Assembly: GCF_022662475.1 (NCBI RefSeq) | Contig: NZ_JAKNQQ010000008.1 | Span: forward strand, 62,001 to 126,000 | Direction of reading: 5' to 3' | DNA: 64,000 bases | DNA from: Sphingomonas sp. TREG-RG-20F-R18-01 | GTDB taxonomy: Bacteria > Pseudomonadota > Alphaproteobacteria > Sphingomonadales > Sphingomonadaceae | In this document: in pieces, positions 52,572 to 61,010 of the stretch | How positions within the stretch are numbered: position 1 is the first letter of the stretch | Layout of the letters: every line of letters starts with the position of its first letter | The notes under the pieces: generated by a model | The model's input: only the letters and a program-made list of their open reading frames with translations | Told to the model about the DNA's origin: nothing | Database searches by the model: none | Position numbers and translations under genes: made by a program

Positions 52572-53975
52572 TCAGGCCGCGACCTTCGCGACGAATTCGC
52601 CCGCGCTGCTCTTCAGCGCGCCCAGCTTGTGGTCGAGCGAGTCGAACCCGCGGCCGACCAGGTCGATCTCGGACGCGACCGTCTCGGTATCCTCGCGGAT
52701 CGCGGTGATCGTGTTCGACATCGAATCCGCGGCGAGCGCGGTCTCGTCCACCGCGGCGGTGATCGCCGTCACGGTCTGCGCCTGGGCTTCCATCGCATAT
52801 CGAATGCGGTTGGCGCTTTCCTGAACCTCGGCCACGGTCGACTTGATCGAGGCATTGGTTTCGACGGTCGAGCGCGTCGCCGACTGGATCGCGGCGATCT
52901 TCGCGGCGATGTCGTCGGTCGCGCGCGCGGTCTGGTTGGCGAGGCTCTTCACCTCCTGCGCGACCACCGCGAACCCGCGGCCGGCATCACCCGCGCGGGC
53001 CGCCTCGATCGTTGCGTTGAGCGCGAGCAGGTTGGTCTGCCCGGCAATGTCCCGGATCAGGCCGAGGATCGACTCGATCGACTTGGCGTGCTCGCTCAGC
53101 GTTTCGGACATGCCGACCGCGGCACCGGCCTGGGTCGATGCGCGATTGGCGATCTCCGCGGCGGCCTCGACTTCGGTGCGGGCGTCCTCGATCGCGCGGA
53201 TCAGACCGGCCGCGGTTTGCGCGGCTTCGCGCATCGCCACCGCGGACTGTTCGGCGGCGGCGGCGACTTCGCTGGTCTTGCCGAGCATCCCGCGCGCCGA
53301 TGTCGAGGTGCGGACCGACTGGCCGCGCAGCACGCCCGATTCCTGCGTTGCCTGTTCGACGGTCAGCGCGATGCCCTCGCGGAATTCGTCGGCAAGTCGG
53401 TCACGCTCGCACGACGCGCTGTGCGCGCAGAAGGCGTTGTAGATTTCGACCGTGATCTCGCTTTCCAGTCCCGTCAGCCGCAGGATCGTATCGATGAACG
53501 CGGGGAGGCGGGGATCGTCCGTGCGCAGCCGCTTGAACAGGATGGTGAGCGCGGCGCGATCGCTGGCGCAGGTCATCGACAGCAGCGCCATGGTCGACAC
53601 GCCCGCGACATAGCCCGATGCGACCGATCGCTCCATCGATTCGATCCAGGCACGCCCGCTCACGTCGCAGAAGCGGTTGCGCAGATAGGTGATGCCGAGG
53701 TCGACCATCTTGGCCTCCTCGTGCGGTTGCCAGCTCCGCTCGCCCAGCCCCGCGCGCCGCCACTGGCCCCAGAAGGCCATCGCGATCTCGCCGGCGTCCG
53801 CTTCCAGGACGGTCCAGGCTTCGCGGGCCGCGGCCTCCAGCGTGCTGTCGAAATCGAAGGCGCGCAGTCGGGCGCGGATGTCGATCGTCGCGGCAACCGC
53901 GCCGGGAACGGGCAATTCACTGGAGTTCAAGGCGGGGCTCCGTATCTGGTGCGACGTATCTTCTGCGACCGGCAC
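52572..53975 (-). CDS. Methyl-accepting chemotaxis protein with degenerate globin-like sensor
   Basis: 467 residues, soluble. The C-terminal signalling domain (about 225-460) is almost identical to that of the neighbour, including GLIRDIAGQTNLLALNATIE. The N-terminal sensor (about 40-200) has the same helical pattern (IAMAFWGQWRRAGL; WIESMERSVASGYVAGV) but carries S117 where the neighbour has its candidate heme histidine H112, so heme binding is doubtful. The start is probably GTG at 53975 (MPVAEDTSH). First gene of a two-gene operon. Confidence 0.86.
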   Translation of the reverse strand: MPVAEDTSHQIRSPALNSSELPVPGAVAATIDIRARLRAFDFDSTLEAAAREAWTVLEADAGEIAMAFWGQWRRAGLGERSWQPHEEAKMVDLGITYLRNRFCDVSGRAWIESMERSVASGYVAGVSTMALLSMTCASDRAALTILFKRLRTDDPRLPAFIDTILRLTGLESEITVEIYNAFCAHSASCERDRLADEFREGIALTVEQATQESGVLRGQSVRTSTSARGMLGKTSEVAAAAEQSAVAMREAAQTAAGLIRAIEDARTEVEAAAEIANRASTQAGAAVGMSETLSEHAKSIESILGLIRDIAGQTNLLALNATIEAARAGDAGRGFAVVAQEVKSLANQTARATDDIAAKIAAIQSATRSTVETNASIKSTVAEVQESANRIRYAMEAQAQTVTAITAAVDETALAADSMSNTITAIREDTETVASEIDLVGRGFDSLDHKLGALKSSAGEFVAKVAA

Positions 53976-54007
53976 GCGCGACGGTCCGTTGCCCGGCGTA
54001 CCCCCAT

Positions 54008-54029
54008 CTGGTTAACGCCCCGTAACCAG
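54008..54029. promoter_or_regulatory. Inverted repeat between chemoreceptor and sdh operons
   Basis: CTGGTTA and TAACCAG are exact complements separated by eight bases, 33 bp upstream of the receptor start. The size and spacing suit a dimeric regulator, but no binding protein can be named. Confidence 0.35.
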
Positions 54030-54162
54030 CGAATGCAGGATTGCAGCGGATGCATCTGCATGATCACCCAGAATCCTTGCATCGTCGGCCCGGCGGATTA
54101 AGAGGGCATCGACCCGCATTCGACCTCGTAGTCGACCCTGCAACCGATGAGGACACGCCGCC

Positions 54163-54582
54163 TTGGCCAGCACGACCCCCACGACCAAACGGGCACGCCC
54201 GCTCAGCCCGCATCTGAGCATCTGGAAATGGGGGCCGCACATGACGGTCTCGATCCTCCACCGCGTCACCGGCAGCGGCATGGCGACGGTCGGCACGCTG
54301 GTGATGGTGTGGTGGCTCGCCGCGATCTCGGGCGGTCCGGCGACCTATGCGACGTTCCATCATGTGTTCGGCGAATGGGCCGGCGGGGCGCTCGGCTATC
54401 TCGTCGGGATCGGGCTGACGCTGTCGTTCTTCCAGCATCTGGCCAGTGGCGTTCGCCATCTCGTGATGGATACGGGTGCCGGCTATGAGCTGAAGCGCAA
54501 CAAGACCGGCGCGCTGGCGACGATGGTCTTCTCGGTCGCGGCGACCGCGGTGATCTGGGTCTATCTCCTGGGGTTCAAATAA
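54163..54582 (+). CDS. sdhC: Succinate dehydrogenase cytochrome b556 subunit
   Basis: 139-residue membrane anchor with three hydrophobic segments. RPLSPHLSIWKWGPHM and SILHRVTGSGMA (quinone-site Ser/Arg region) and FQHLASGVRHLVMD (heme-ligand His region) are typical of SdhC. It binds heme b and ubiquinone with SdhD. The start is TTG at 54163, with GAGGA about ten bases upstream. First gene of the sdh operon; sdhD starts two bases after the stop. Confidence 0.94.
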   Translation: MASTTPTTKRARPLSPHLSIWKWGPHMTVSILHRVTGSGMATVGTLVMVWWLAAISGGPATYATFHHVFGEWAGGALGYLVGIGLTLSFFQHLASGVRHLVMDTGAGYELKRNKTGALATMVFSVAATAVIWVYLLGFK

Positions 54583-54583
54583 G

Positions 54584-54982
54584 ATGCGCTACGGAACCGA
54601 ACTCGGCCGCGTGCGCGGTCTCGGCAGTGCCAAGGAAGGCACGCACCACTGGTGGCAACAACGTCTCACGGCGGGCGCCAACCTGTTCCTCATGCTGTGG
54701 TTCTTCATCGCGATCCTGCGGTTGCCCGCCTATGATTACGATACGGTCCACACCTGGCTGTCGTCGAGCTGGGCGGCGATCCCGATGGCCCTCCTGATCC
54801 TCTCGGTCTTCTACCACTTTCGGCTGGGGCTGCAGGTGCTGATCGAGGATTATGCCCATGCCGAGAGCCGCGTGCTGGCGATGGTCGCGCTCAACTTCTT
54901 CACCGTCGTGACCGCCGGCATCGCCATTTTCGCGATCCTCAAGGTCGCCTTCACCGCTACCACCGGAGTGCCGCATGCCTGA
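54584..54982 (+). CDS. sdhD: Succinate dehydrogenase hydrophobic anchor subunit
   Basis: 132-residue second anchor with three hydrophobic segments. GLGSAKEGTHHWWQQRLTA at the start and VLIEDYAHAES after helix 2 (quinone and heme contacts) mark alphaproteobacterial SdhD. Overlaps sdhA by eight bases. Confidence 0.94.
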   Translation: MRYGTELGRVRGLGSAKEGTHHWWQQRLTAGANLFLMLWFFIAILRLPAYDYDTVHTWLSSSWAAIPMALLILSVFYHFRLGLQVLIEDYAHAESRVLAMVALNFFTVVTAGIAIFAILKVAFTATTGVPHA

Positions 54983-56777
54983 GGCATATAAGATCATCGA
55001 CCATACCTATGACGCCGTCGTCGTGGGTGCGGGGGGCTCCGGCCTTCGCGCGACCATGGGGATCGCGGAAAGCGGCCTGAAGACCGCGTGCATCACCAAG
55101 GTGTTCCCGACGCGCAGCCACACAGTTGCGGCGCAGGGCGGCATCGCGGCGAGCCTCGGCAACAATTCGCCCGACCATTGGTCGTGGCACATGTACGATA
55201 CCGTCAAGGGTTCCGACTGGCTCGGCGACCAGGACGCGATCGAATATATGGTCCGCGAGGCCCCGCAGGCGGTGTATGAGCTCGAGCACGCAGGCGTGCC
55301 GTTCAGCCGCAACGACAATGGCACGATCTACCAGCGTCCGTTCGGCGGCCACATGCAGAACATGGGCGAGGGGCCTCCGGTCCAGCGCACCTGCGCCGCG
55401 GCCGATCGCACCGGCCACGCGATGCTCCACGCTTTGTACCAGCAGAGCCTGAAGTATGACGCGGACTTCTACGTCGAATATTTCGCGCTCGACCTGATCA
55501 TGGAAAACGGCGTCTGCCGCGGCGTGATCGCCTTGTGCATGGACGACGGGTCGATCCACCGTTTCCGCGCGCATTCGGTCGTGCTGGCGACGGGTGGCTA
55601 TGGCCGCACCTATTTCTCGGCGACCTCGGCGCACACCTGCACCGGCGACGGCAATGCGATGGTGCTCCGCGCCGGGCTCCCGCTGCAGGACATGGAGTTC
55701 GTCCAGTTCCACCCGACCGGCATTTACGGCGCGGGCGTCCTCATCACCGAGGGTGCGCGCGGCGAGGGCGGCTATCTCACCAACTCGGAGGGCGAGCGCT
55801 TCATGGAGCGTTATGCCCCATCGGCGAAGGACCTCGCGTCGCGCGACGTTGTGTCGCGGTCGATGGCGCTCGAAATGCGCGAAGGCCGCGGTGTCGGCGA
55901 GCATAAGGACCACATCTTCCTCCACCTCGATCACATCGATCCCAAGGTGCTGGCTGAGCGGCTTCCGGGCATCACCGAGACGGGCAAGATCTTCGCCAAC
56001 GTCGACCTGACGCGCCAGCCGCTGCCGGTGACGCCGACCGTCCATTACAACATGGGCGGCATCCCGACCAATTATCACGGCGAAGTCGTCCACCTGCGCG
56101 ACGGCAACCCCGATGCGGTCGTCCCCGGCCTGTTCGCCGTCGGCGAGGCGGCGTGCGTTTCGGTTCACGGTGCAAACCGGCTGGGCTCGAACTCGCTGAT
56201 CGATCTGGTGGTGTTCGGCCGCGCGACGGGCTTGCGCCTCAAGGAGACGCTCAAGCCGAATACGCCGCACAACCCGCTTCCCAAGGGGTCGGAGGAGCTG
56301 TCGCTCGGTCGTCTCGATACGTTCCGCAATGCGAAGGGCAGCTCGCCGACCGCGCAGATCCGGATCGAGATGCAGCGCACCATGCAGAAGCATTGCGCGG
56401 TGTTCCGCGACAATGCGCTGCTCACCGAGGGCCAGCAGAAGATCACCGCGACCTACGAGCGGCTGCAGGACGTCCATGTCACCGATCGGTCGATGATCTG
56501 GAACACCGACCTGGTCGAGACGCTCGAGCTCGACAATTTGCTCGCGCAGGCCGTCGTGACGATGGAGAGTGCGGCGAACCGCAAGGAATCGCGCGGCGCG
56601 CACGTGAACGAGGATTATCCCGATCGCGACGACGCGAACTGGATGAAGCACACCACTGCGACGTTCGGCGGCTGGGGCGGCAAGGCGGGCAAGGTCGAGA
56701 TCGGCTATCGCCCGGTGCACGACTATACGCTCACCGACGATGCCGAGTATATCAAGCCGAAGAAGCGCGTTTACTGA
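54975..56777 (+). CDS. sdhA: Succinate dehydrogenase flavoprotein subunit
   Basis: 600-residue FAD subunit of complex II. VVVGAGGSGLRA is the dinucleotide loop; H49 in TRSHTVAAQGG is the covalent FAD site; RTCAAADRTGHAML, FVQFHPTGI and HGANRLGSNSLIDLVVFGR carry the other active-site blocks. It oxidises succinate to fumarate. GGAG precedes the ATG. In this genome sdhB does not follow directly: a toxin-antitoxin pair and a ClpP-like gene intervene. Confidence 0.97.
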   Translation: MPEAYKIIDHTYDAVVVGAGGSGLRATMGIAESGLKTACITKVFPTRSHTVAAQGGIAASLGNNSPDHWSWHMYDTVKGSDWLGDQDAIEYMVREAPQAVYELEHAGVPFSRNDNGTIYQRPFGGHMQNMGEGPPVQRTCAAADRTGHAMLHALYQQSLKYDADFYVEYFALDLIMENGVCRGVIALCMDDGSIHRFRAHSVVLATGGYGRTYFSATSAHTCTGDGNAMVLRAGLPLQDMEFVQFHPTGIYGAGVLITEGARGEGGYLTNSEGERFMERYAPSAKDLASRDVVSRSMALEMREGRGVGEHKDHIFLHLDHIDPKVLAERLPGITETGKIFANVDLTRQPLPVTPTVHYNMGGIPTNYHGEVVHLRDGNPDAVVPGLFAVGEAACVSVHGANRLGSNSLIDLVVFGRATGLRLKETLKPNTPHNPLPKGSEELSLGRLDTFRNAKGSSPTAQIRIEMQRTMQKHCAVFRDNALLTEGQQKITATYERLQDVHVTDRSMIWNTDLVETLELDNLLAQAVVTMESAANRKESRGAHVNEDYPDRDDANWMKHTTATFGGWGGKAGKVEIGYRPVHDYTLTDDAEYIKPKKRVY

Positions 56778-56836
56778 GGAAGCGGACGTCGGTCCTCGGG
56801 TGATCCCGGGGACCGATACCTGTCCCCTTCTCCTAT

Positions 56837-56906
56837 CCGTTCGTTTCGAGCGAAGTCGAGAAACCTGCGCTGTGCCGGGTTTCTCGACTTCGCTCGAAAC
56901 GAACGG
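56837..56906. repeat. Perfect 29-bp inverted repeat
   Basis: Left arm 56837-56865 and right arm 56878-56906 are exact complements with a 12-base loop, lying between the convergent sdhA and mazF-like genes. The arms contain CGTTTCGAGCGAAGTCGAG. It could act as a bidirectional terminator but has no T-tract; it looks like a dispersed intergenic element. Confidence 0.8.
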
Positions 56907-56926
56907 GGGGGTGAAAGACCGGTGCG

Positions 56927-57259
56927 CTACGGTCTGAACATCTCGTTTAGAACTGCCAGCGTTGCAGCCACCGTAGCTGCATCGAGCGTGCCCATCCGCT
57001 TGACCAGTCTGGCGCGATCCAGCGTCCGCATCTGATCCGCCAGCGCCAGGCCATCGGTGCCCTTGAAACGTACCGCGATCCGAAACGGGGCAGGGCGGCT
57101 TCCGGTCGTCAGCGGCACGACGATGACCGTGCGCAGATGCGCGTTCATTTCGTCGGGCGAGACGATCAGGAACGGTGGGGTCTTCTGGATCTCGCGCCCA
57201 ACGGTGGGATCGAACGCGGTGAGCCATACCTCCCCCCAGCGCATCGCTTGCGCTACCAT
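56927..57259 (-). CDS. mazF: PemK/MazF-type toxin
   Basis: 110-residue SH3-like endoribonuclease family protein. RWGEVWLTAFDPTVGREIQK is the family opening, FLIVSPDEMN and VVPLTT the core strands, and LALADQMRTLDRARL the later conserved QxR-type block. It would cleave mRNA when freed from its antitoxin. It overlaps the upstream antitoxin gene by seven bases. Antisense to the surrounding sdh genes. Confidence 0.88.
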   Translation of the reverse strand: MVAQAMRWGEVWLTAFDPTVGREIQKTPPFLIVSPDEMNAHLRTVIVVPLTTGSRPAPFRIAVRFKGTDGLALADQMRTLDRARLVKRMGTLDAATVAATLAVLNEMFRP

Positions 57260-57507
57260 GTCAGTGCTGCATCGTCCTCATTGGCAAACCCCTGCCAGGC
57301 GTCTGCATCGTCGGCCGTTTGGTCTGCCAGCGTGGCCGCCACCGCGGCCCATCCCGCATGCGCGCCGGCGACCGGCGTAGCGATGATTTTGCCGTCCTCG
57401 ACGCGCAGGTCGAGCGTTGCTCCGGCCGTGGCGCCGATCTCGCCGAGGATCGAGGCCGGGACGATCATTCCGACCGAATTGCCGATCTTGCGTAAAGCCG
57501 TTCGCAT
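57253..57507 (-). CDS. mazE: AbrB/MazE-type antitoxin
   Basis: 84-residue DNA-binding protein. ALRKIGNSVGMIVPASIL is the swapped-hairpin AbrB domain and the acidic C-terminus (DQTADDADAWQGFANEDD) would wrap the toxin. AGGAGG in front of the ATG at 57507 decides the start over a longer frame. Such antitoxins normally repress their own promoter, which should lie in 57508-57600. Confidence 0.9.
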   Translation of the reverse strand: MRTALRKIGNSVGMIVPASILGEIGATAGATLDLRVEDGKIIATPVAGAHAGWAAVAATLADQTADDADAWQGFANEDDAALTW

Positions 57508-57613
57508 GATGGCCTCCTGCACTCCGGTAGCTAGTAAGCACAGGGCTATAACATTGCCCATCAATTCCTATGGCGTCGGGGAACCCCGCCGCCGCCCGCC
57601 GGTTTTCGCGATC

Positions 57614-58174
57614 ATGTCAGATCCCCGCTATCCCCTGCTCGCCAATCCCCACATCCGCCTTTCCGGTCCGGTCGACCAGCTGATGTACGAGAACTTTCGT
57701 GCCCAGCTGGGCAACTGCCCCCCGGAAGGGACTCTCGTCATCGCGCTGACCACGCTTGGTGGCGACCCGGAGGTCGCGCGGACGATGGCGGACGACATTC
57801 GTCTGCTCGAAGATCATGACGGGCGCGAGATCCTGTTTCTCGGCAAGGTCGCGGTCTATTCGGCGGGGGCGACGTTCATGTCGGCGTTCCCGGTCGCGCG
57901 GCGGTTCCTGACGCGGCATACCCGGTTGATGCTCCACGAGCGGCAGATCACCAAGCAGATCAACCTCAACGGGCCGCTCCGGATGGTGGTGGCGTCGATC
58001 AAGGCGGCGCTGCACGAAGTCGAGCATTCGATCGAGATCGAGGAAGAAGGCTTCCGCGACATCGTCCGCGACAGCCAGGTGACGTTCGAGGAACTGCGCG
58101 AGAAGGCGCCGTCCAACTGGTACATCGAGGCCGAGGAAGCGCGCGACCGCGGGCTGGTGCTCGACGTCATCTGA
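57614..58174 (+). CDS. ClpP-like serine protease
   Basis: 186 residues of the ClpP/crotonase fold. IALTTLGGDPEVARTMADDI replaces the ClpP INSPGG block; the candidate nucleophile is S83 in VYSAGATFMSAF and the general base H108 in RLMLHERQI, 25 residues apart as in true ClpP; D153 in VRDSQVT may be the third residue. It is divergent from standard ClpP, has no ClpX/ClpA beside it, and stands between sdhA and sdhB in sdh orientation. Its substrates are unknown. Confidence 0.84.
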   Translation: MSDPRYPLLANPHIRLSGPVDQLMYENFRAQLGNCPPEGTLVIALTTLGGDPEVARTMADDIRLLEDHDGREILFLGKVAVYSAGATFMSAFPVARRFLTRHTRLMLHERQITKQINLNGPLRMVVASIKAALHEVEHSIEIEEEGFRDIVRDSQVTFEELREKAPSNWYIEAEEARDRGLVLDVI

Positions 58175-58313
58175 TTGGACGAGACCGTCGCGTGCAATCG
58201 CACATGCAGCAATTCAGTGCCGCAAGGGTTTGCGACAACAGCCTTGCTTGTGTACGGCTATCCGCACAACCCGGCGGTAACCCGCCCTCCTGGATGGAAA
58301 ACGCGAGCAAGCG

Positions 58314-59099
58314 ATGGCCGAATTCTTCCTCCCCGCCAACAGCAAGCCCAAGTCGGGCGGCAAGGTCCACAAGGCCGCGCCTGAGGCGAAACGAATCAAG
58401 AAGTTCAAGATCTACCGGTACGATCCGGACGCGAACGCCAACCCGCATTACGATACGTTCGAGGTCGACCTCGACTCGTGCGGCCCGATGGTGCTCGACG
58501 CGCTGATCAAGATGAAGGGCGAGCAGGATTCGTCGCTCACCTTCCGTCGCTCGTGCCGCGAAGGCATCTGCGGGTCGTGCTCGATGAACATCGACGGCAA
58601 GAACGGCCTCGCCTGCACCACCGCGATCGAGGACGTGAAGGGCGACATCCGCATCACGCCTCTCCCGCACATGGAAGTGATCAAGGACCTCGTTCCTGAT
58701 TTCACGCATTTCTATGCGCAATATTCGTCGATCAAGCCGTGGCTGCAGACCGTCACCCCGCCGCCCGCCGGCAAGGAGCGGCTTCAGTCGCCGCAGGAGC
58801 GCGAGAAGCTCGACGGTCTGTACGAGTGCATTCTGTGCGCCTGCTGCTCGACTGCGTGCCCGAGCTACTGGTGGAACAGCGACAAGTTCCTCGGCCCGGC
58901 GATCCTGTTGCAGGCCTATCGCTGGCTCGCCGACAGCCGCGACGAGATGACCGGTGAGCGACTCGACGAGCTGGAGGATCCGTTCCGCCTCTATCGCTGC
59001 CACACGATCATGAACTGCGCGAACGTCTGCCCCAAGGGTCTCAACCCCGCAAAGGCGATCGCGGAAATCAAGAAGATGGAAGCCGAACGCGTCGTTTGA
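58314..59099 (+). CDS. sdhB: Succinate dehydrogenase iron-sulfur subunit
   Basis: 261 residues with the three clusters of complex II: [2Fe-2S] in CREGICGSC with a later Cys, [4Fe-4S] in CILCACCSTACPSYW, and [3Fe-4S] in CHTIMNCANVCPKGLNP. It carries electrons from the flavin to ubiquinone. GAAAACGCGAGCAAGCG gives a weak ribosome-binding site. It is separated from sdhCDA by about 1.5 kb, so it may have its own promoter in 58175-58313. Confidence 0.97.
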   Translation: MAEFFLPANSKPKSGGKVHKAAPEAKRIKKFKIYRYDPDANANPHYDTFEVDLDSCGPMVLDALIKMKGEQDSSLTFRRSCREGICGSCSMNIDGKNGLACTTAIEDVKGDIRITPLPHMEVIKDLVPDFTHFYAQYSSIKPWLQTVTPPPAGKERLQSPQEREKLDGLYECILCACCSTACPSYWWNSDKFLGPAILLQAYRWLADSRDEMTGERLDELEDPFRLYRCHTIMNCANVCPKGLNPAKAIAEIKKMEAERVV

Positions 59100-59167
59100 G
59101 CTTCGCCACCTCCGCCCGCGGGTCGTCGTGACGCCGGGCGGGGGCAGGCCCCGAGGAACTGCCGCGT

Positions 59168-59638
59168 TTGACCGCACCCTTCACTTACGATGACGATCCC
59201 GACCAGCCGGGATGGAAGCGGTGGCAGTTTCGCGACGCGACGCGCTACAACGCCTTTCTCGAGCCGTTGCTGGTCAAGGTCGAGGACGAGATTGCGCGGG
59301 TACGGATGCTGCCGCGCCACGAACATTCGAACATGCGCGGGGACGTCCATGGCGGCGCGTTGCTCGGCTTCATGGACGTGGCGCTGTTCGCCGCGGCGCG
59401 CGGGTTCGGGGTCCTGTCCGCCGGGGGCGCGGTGACGCTCGATCTGTCGGCGCAGTTCATCGGCGGCGGCAAGATCGGCATGCCGCTCGAGGCGCGCATC
59501 GAACTGCTTCGCGAAACGCGTAACATGTTGTTCCTGCGCGGGCTGATCGTCCAGGCCGATACGCCGACGATCGCCAGCTTCTCGGGCACGCTGCGCAAGT
59601 CCACGCCACCGCCCGCCACGGTGCCTGATCCAGAATGA
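59168..59638 (+). CDS. PaaI-type thioesterase
   Basis: 156-residue hot-dog acyl-CoA thioesterase. HEHSNMRGDVHGGALLGFMD (HGGxxxxxxD catalytic block) and VTLDLSAQFIGGGKIG define the PaaI/YigI-like group. The start is TTG at 59168 behind GAGGA. It overlaps zapE by four bases (ATGA). The natural acyl-CoA is unknown. Confidence 0.88.
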   Translation: MTAPFTYDDDPDQPGWKRWQFRDATRYNAFLEPLLVKVEDEIARVRMLPRHEHSNMRGDVHGGALLGFMDVALFAAARGFGVLSAGGAVTLDLSAQFIGGGKIGMPLEARIELLRETRNMLFLRGLIVQADTPTIASFSGTLRKSTPPPATVPDPE

Positions 59639-60744
59639 CCAATGTCCTTGCGCGCTATGACGCGCTGATTGCCTCGGGCGAACTCCGGCCCGATCCCGAA
59701 CAGGCCGCTGCCGCGCGCCGTCTCGCCGATCTCGCGACCGCACTGGAGGCCGTCCCCAGGCGCGGCTCCATGCTGTGGCGGGTGCTGGGGCGCAAGCCCG
59801 AGGCGCCGCGGGGGCTGTACCTGTGGGGCGGGGTCGGGCGTGGCAAGTCGATGCTGATGGACCTGTTCTTCGATGCGCTCGACATAAGGCGCAAGCGGCG
59901 CGTCCATTTCGCCGAATTCATGCTGGAGGTGCACCAGCGGCTCGCGGTCGAGCGCGCCAAGGAGCTGGGCGACCCGATCCCGCCGCTCGCCCGGGCAATT
60001 GCCGAAGACGTGCGGCTGCTCGCCTTCGACGAGATGATGGTGACGAACAGCCCCGACGCGATGATCCTGTCGCGGCTGTTCACTTTGCTGCTGGAGGAGG
60101 GCGTGACGGTCGTCACCACCTCAAACCGCCCGCCGGCGGATCTCTACAAGAACGGCCTCAACCGCGAGCATTTCCTGCCGTTCATCGCGCTGATCGAGTC
60201 GCGAATGGATGTGATCCCGCTCAACGGTCCGGTCGATTATCGCCGCGACCGGCTGGGGTCGATCGATACGTGGCTGGTGCCCAACGGCCCCGAGGCGACG
60301 AAGCTGTTGTCGGGCGCTTTCTTCCGATTGACCGACTTTCCGGTCGAGGATCGCGCGCATGTCCCGTCCGAGGATCTGGTCGTGCAGGGGCGGACCGTTC
60401 ATGTCCCCAAGGCGCTCAAGGGCGTCGCGGTGTTCAGTTTCAAGCGCTTGTGCGAGGAGGCGCGTGGCAGTGCGGACTATATCGCGATCGCGCGGCGCTA
60501 TCATACCGTGATCGTGGTCGGGATCCCCAAGCTCGGGCCGGACAATCGCAACGAGGCGGCGCGGTTCGTCGCGTTGATCGACGCATTGTACGAACAGAAG
60601 GTCAAACTGCTCGCCGCCGCGGATGCCGAGCCGCAGGAGCTGTACGAAAGCGGGGACGGGCGGTTCGAGTTCGACCGGACGATCAGTCGGCTGGAAGAGA
60701 TGCGGTCGGAAGAGTATCTCGCTGCAGGGCATGGCGGGGAGTGA
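59635..60744 (+). CDS. zapE: Cell-division-associated ATPase ZapE/AFG1
   Basis: 369-residue AFG1-like AAA ATPase. Walker A GGVGRGKSMLMDLFFD lies near 62-77, Walker B LLAFDEMMV near 135, and TSNRPPADLYKNGLNREHFL is the sensor/R-finger region. ZapE promotes Z-ring constriction in proteobacteria, and mitochondrial AFG1 helps respiratory-complex turnover. Its place next to the sdh genes is common in alphaproteobacteria. Confidence 0.94.
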   Translation: MTNVLARYDALIASGELRPDPEQAAAARRLADLATALEAVPRRGSMLWRVLGRKPEAPRGLYLWGGVGRGKSMLMDLFFDALDIRRKRRVHFAEFMLEVHQRLAVERAKELGDPIPPLARAIAEDVRLLAFDEMMVTNSPDAMILSRLFTLLLEEGVTVVTTSNRPPADLYKNGLNREHFLPFIALIESRMDVIPLNGPVDYRRDRLGSIDTWLVPNGPEATKLLSGAFFRLTDFPVEDRAHVPSEDLVVQGRTVHVPKALKGVAVFSFKRLCEEARGSADYIAIARRYHTVIVVGIPKLGPDNRNEAARFVALIDALYEQKVKLLAAADAEPQELYESGDGRFEFDRTISRLEEMRSEEYLAAGHGGE

Positions 60745-60767
60745 CCGGCTTCCTGTAACAAACCGTT

Positions 60768-60845
60768 TCCCCGCGCAGGCGGGGATCCAGGGTCGCGGGC
60801 GTTGCGCGTTGCAACTCTGGGCTCCTGCCTGCGCAGGAGCACGGA
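60768..60845. repeat. Composite palindromic intergenic repeat
   Basis: Two GC hairpins (CCCCGCGCAGGCGGGG and CTCCTGCCTGCGCAGGAG) flank a pair of inverted ATCCAGG/CTCTGGG-like stems, forming one cruciform unit between zapE and mdh. The remaining part of the 266-bp gap up to mdh holds a direct repeat AATTGCA (60852-60858 and 60869-60875) and no gene. Confidence 0.6.
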
Positions 60846-61010
60846 CACGCTAATTGCACTTGCGAACGAATTGCAATAGTGGGGCAAATCCTTTGCCTTA
60901 CGGGTTGCCCAAATGCGAAAACCCGCCTAAGTCGACGCCCGGCAGAGCTCGCCCGATCGCTCTTGAGTTATTAACGCCCTGGGCGGGCCTCAAAGCGAAA
61001 AGGATCCCGG

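Noticed and set aside
54013..54026. A CtrA site (TTAA-N7-TTAA) between the receptor and sdh operons
   Set aside because: The second half reads TAAC, and the symmetrical CTGGTTA/TAACCAG reading explains the sequence better.
50715..54101. A very long open frame (1128 codons) on the plus strand opposite the SDR and the two chemoreceptors
   Set aside because: Its product is Arg/Asp/Gly-rich with repeated blocks that mirror the duplicated receptor genes beneath it. It is a high-GC antisense artefact.
57580..57604. GGAAC-N16-GGTT as an EcfG promoter for the ClpP-like gene
   Set aside because: The -10 part has a mismatch in the first base and the start codon would fall almost on the transcription start; too weak to list.
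60852..60875. Direct repeat AATTGCA before mdh as a regulator site
   Set aside because: Only two short copies with no known matching consensus; it may be part of the composite repeat region.
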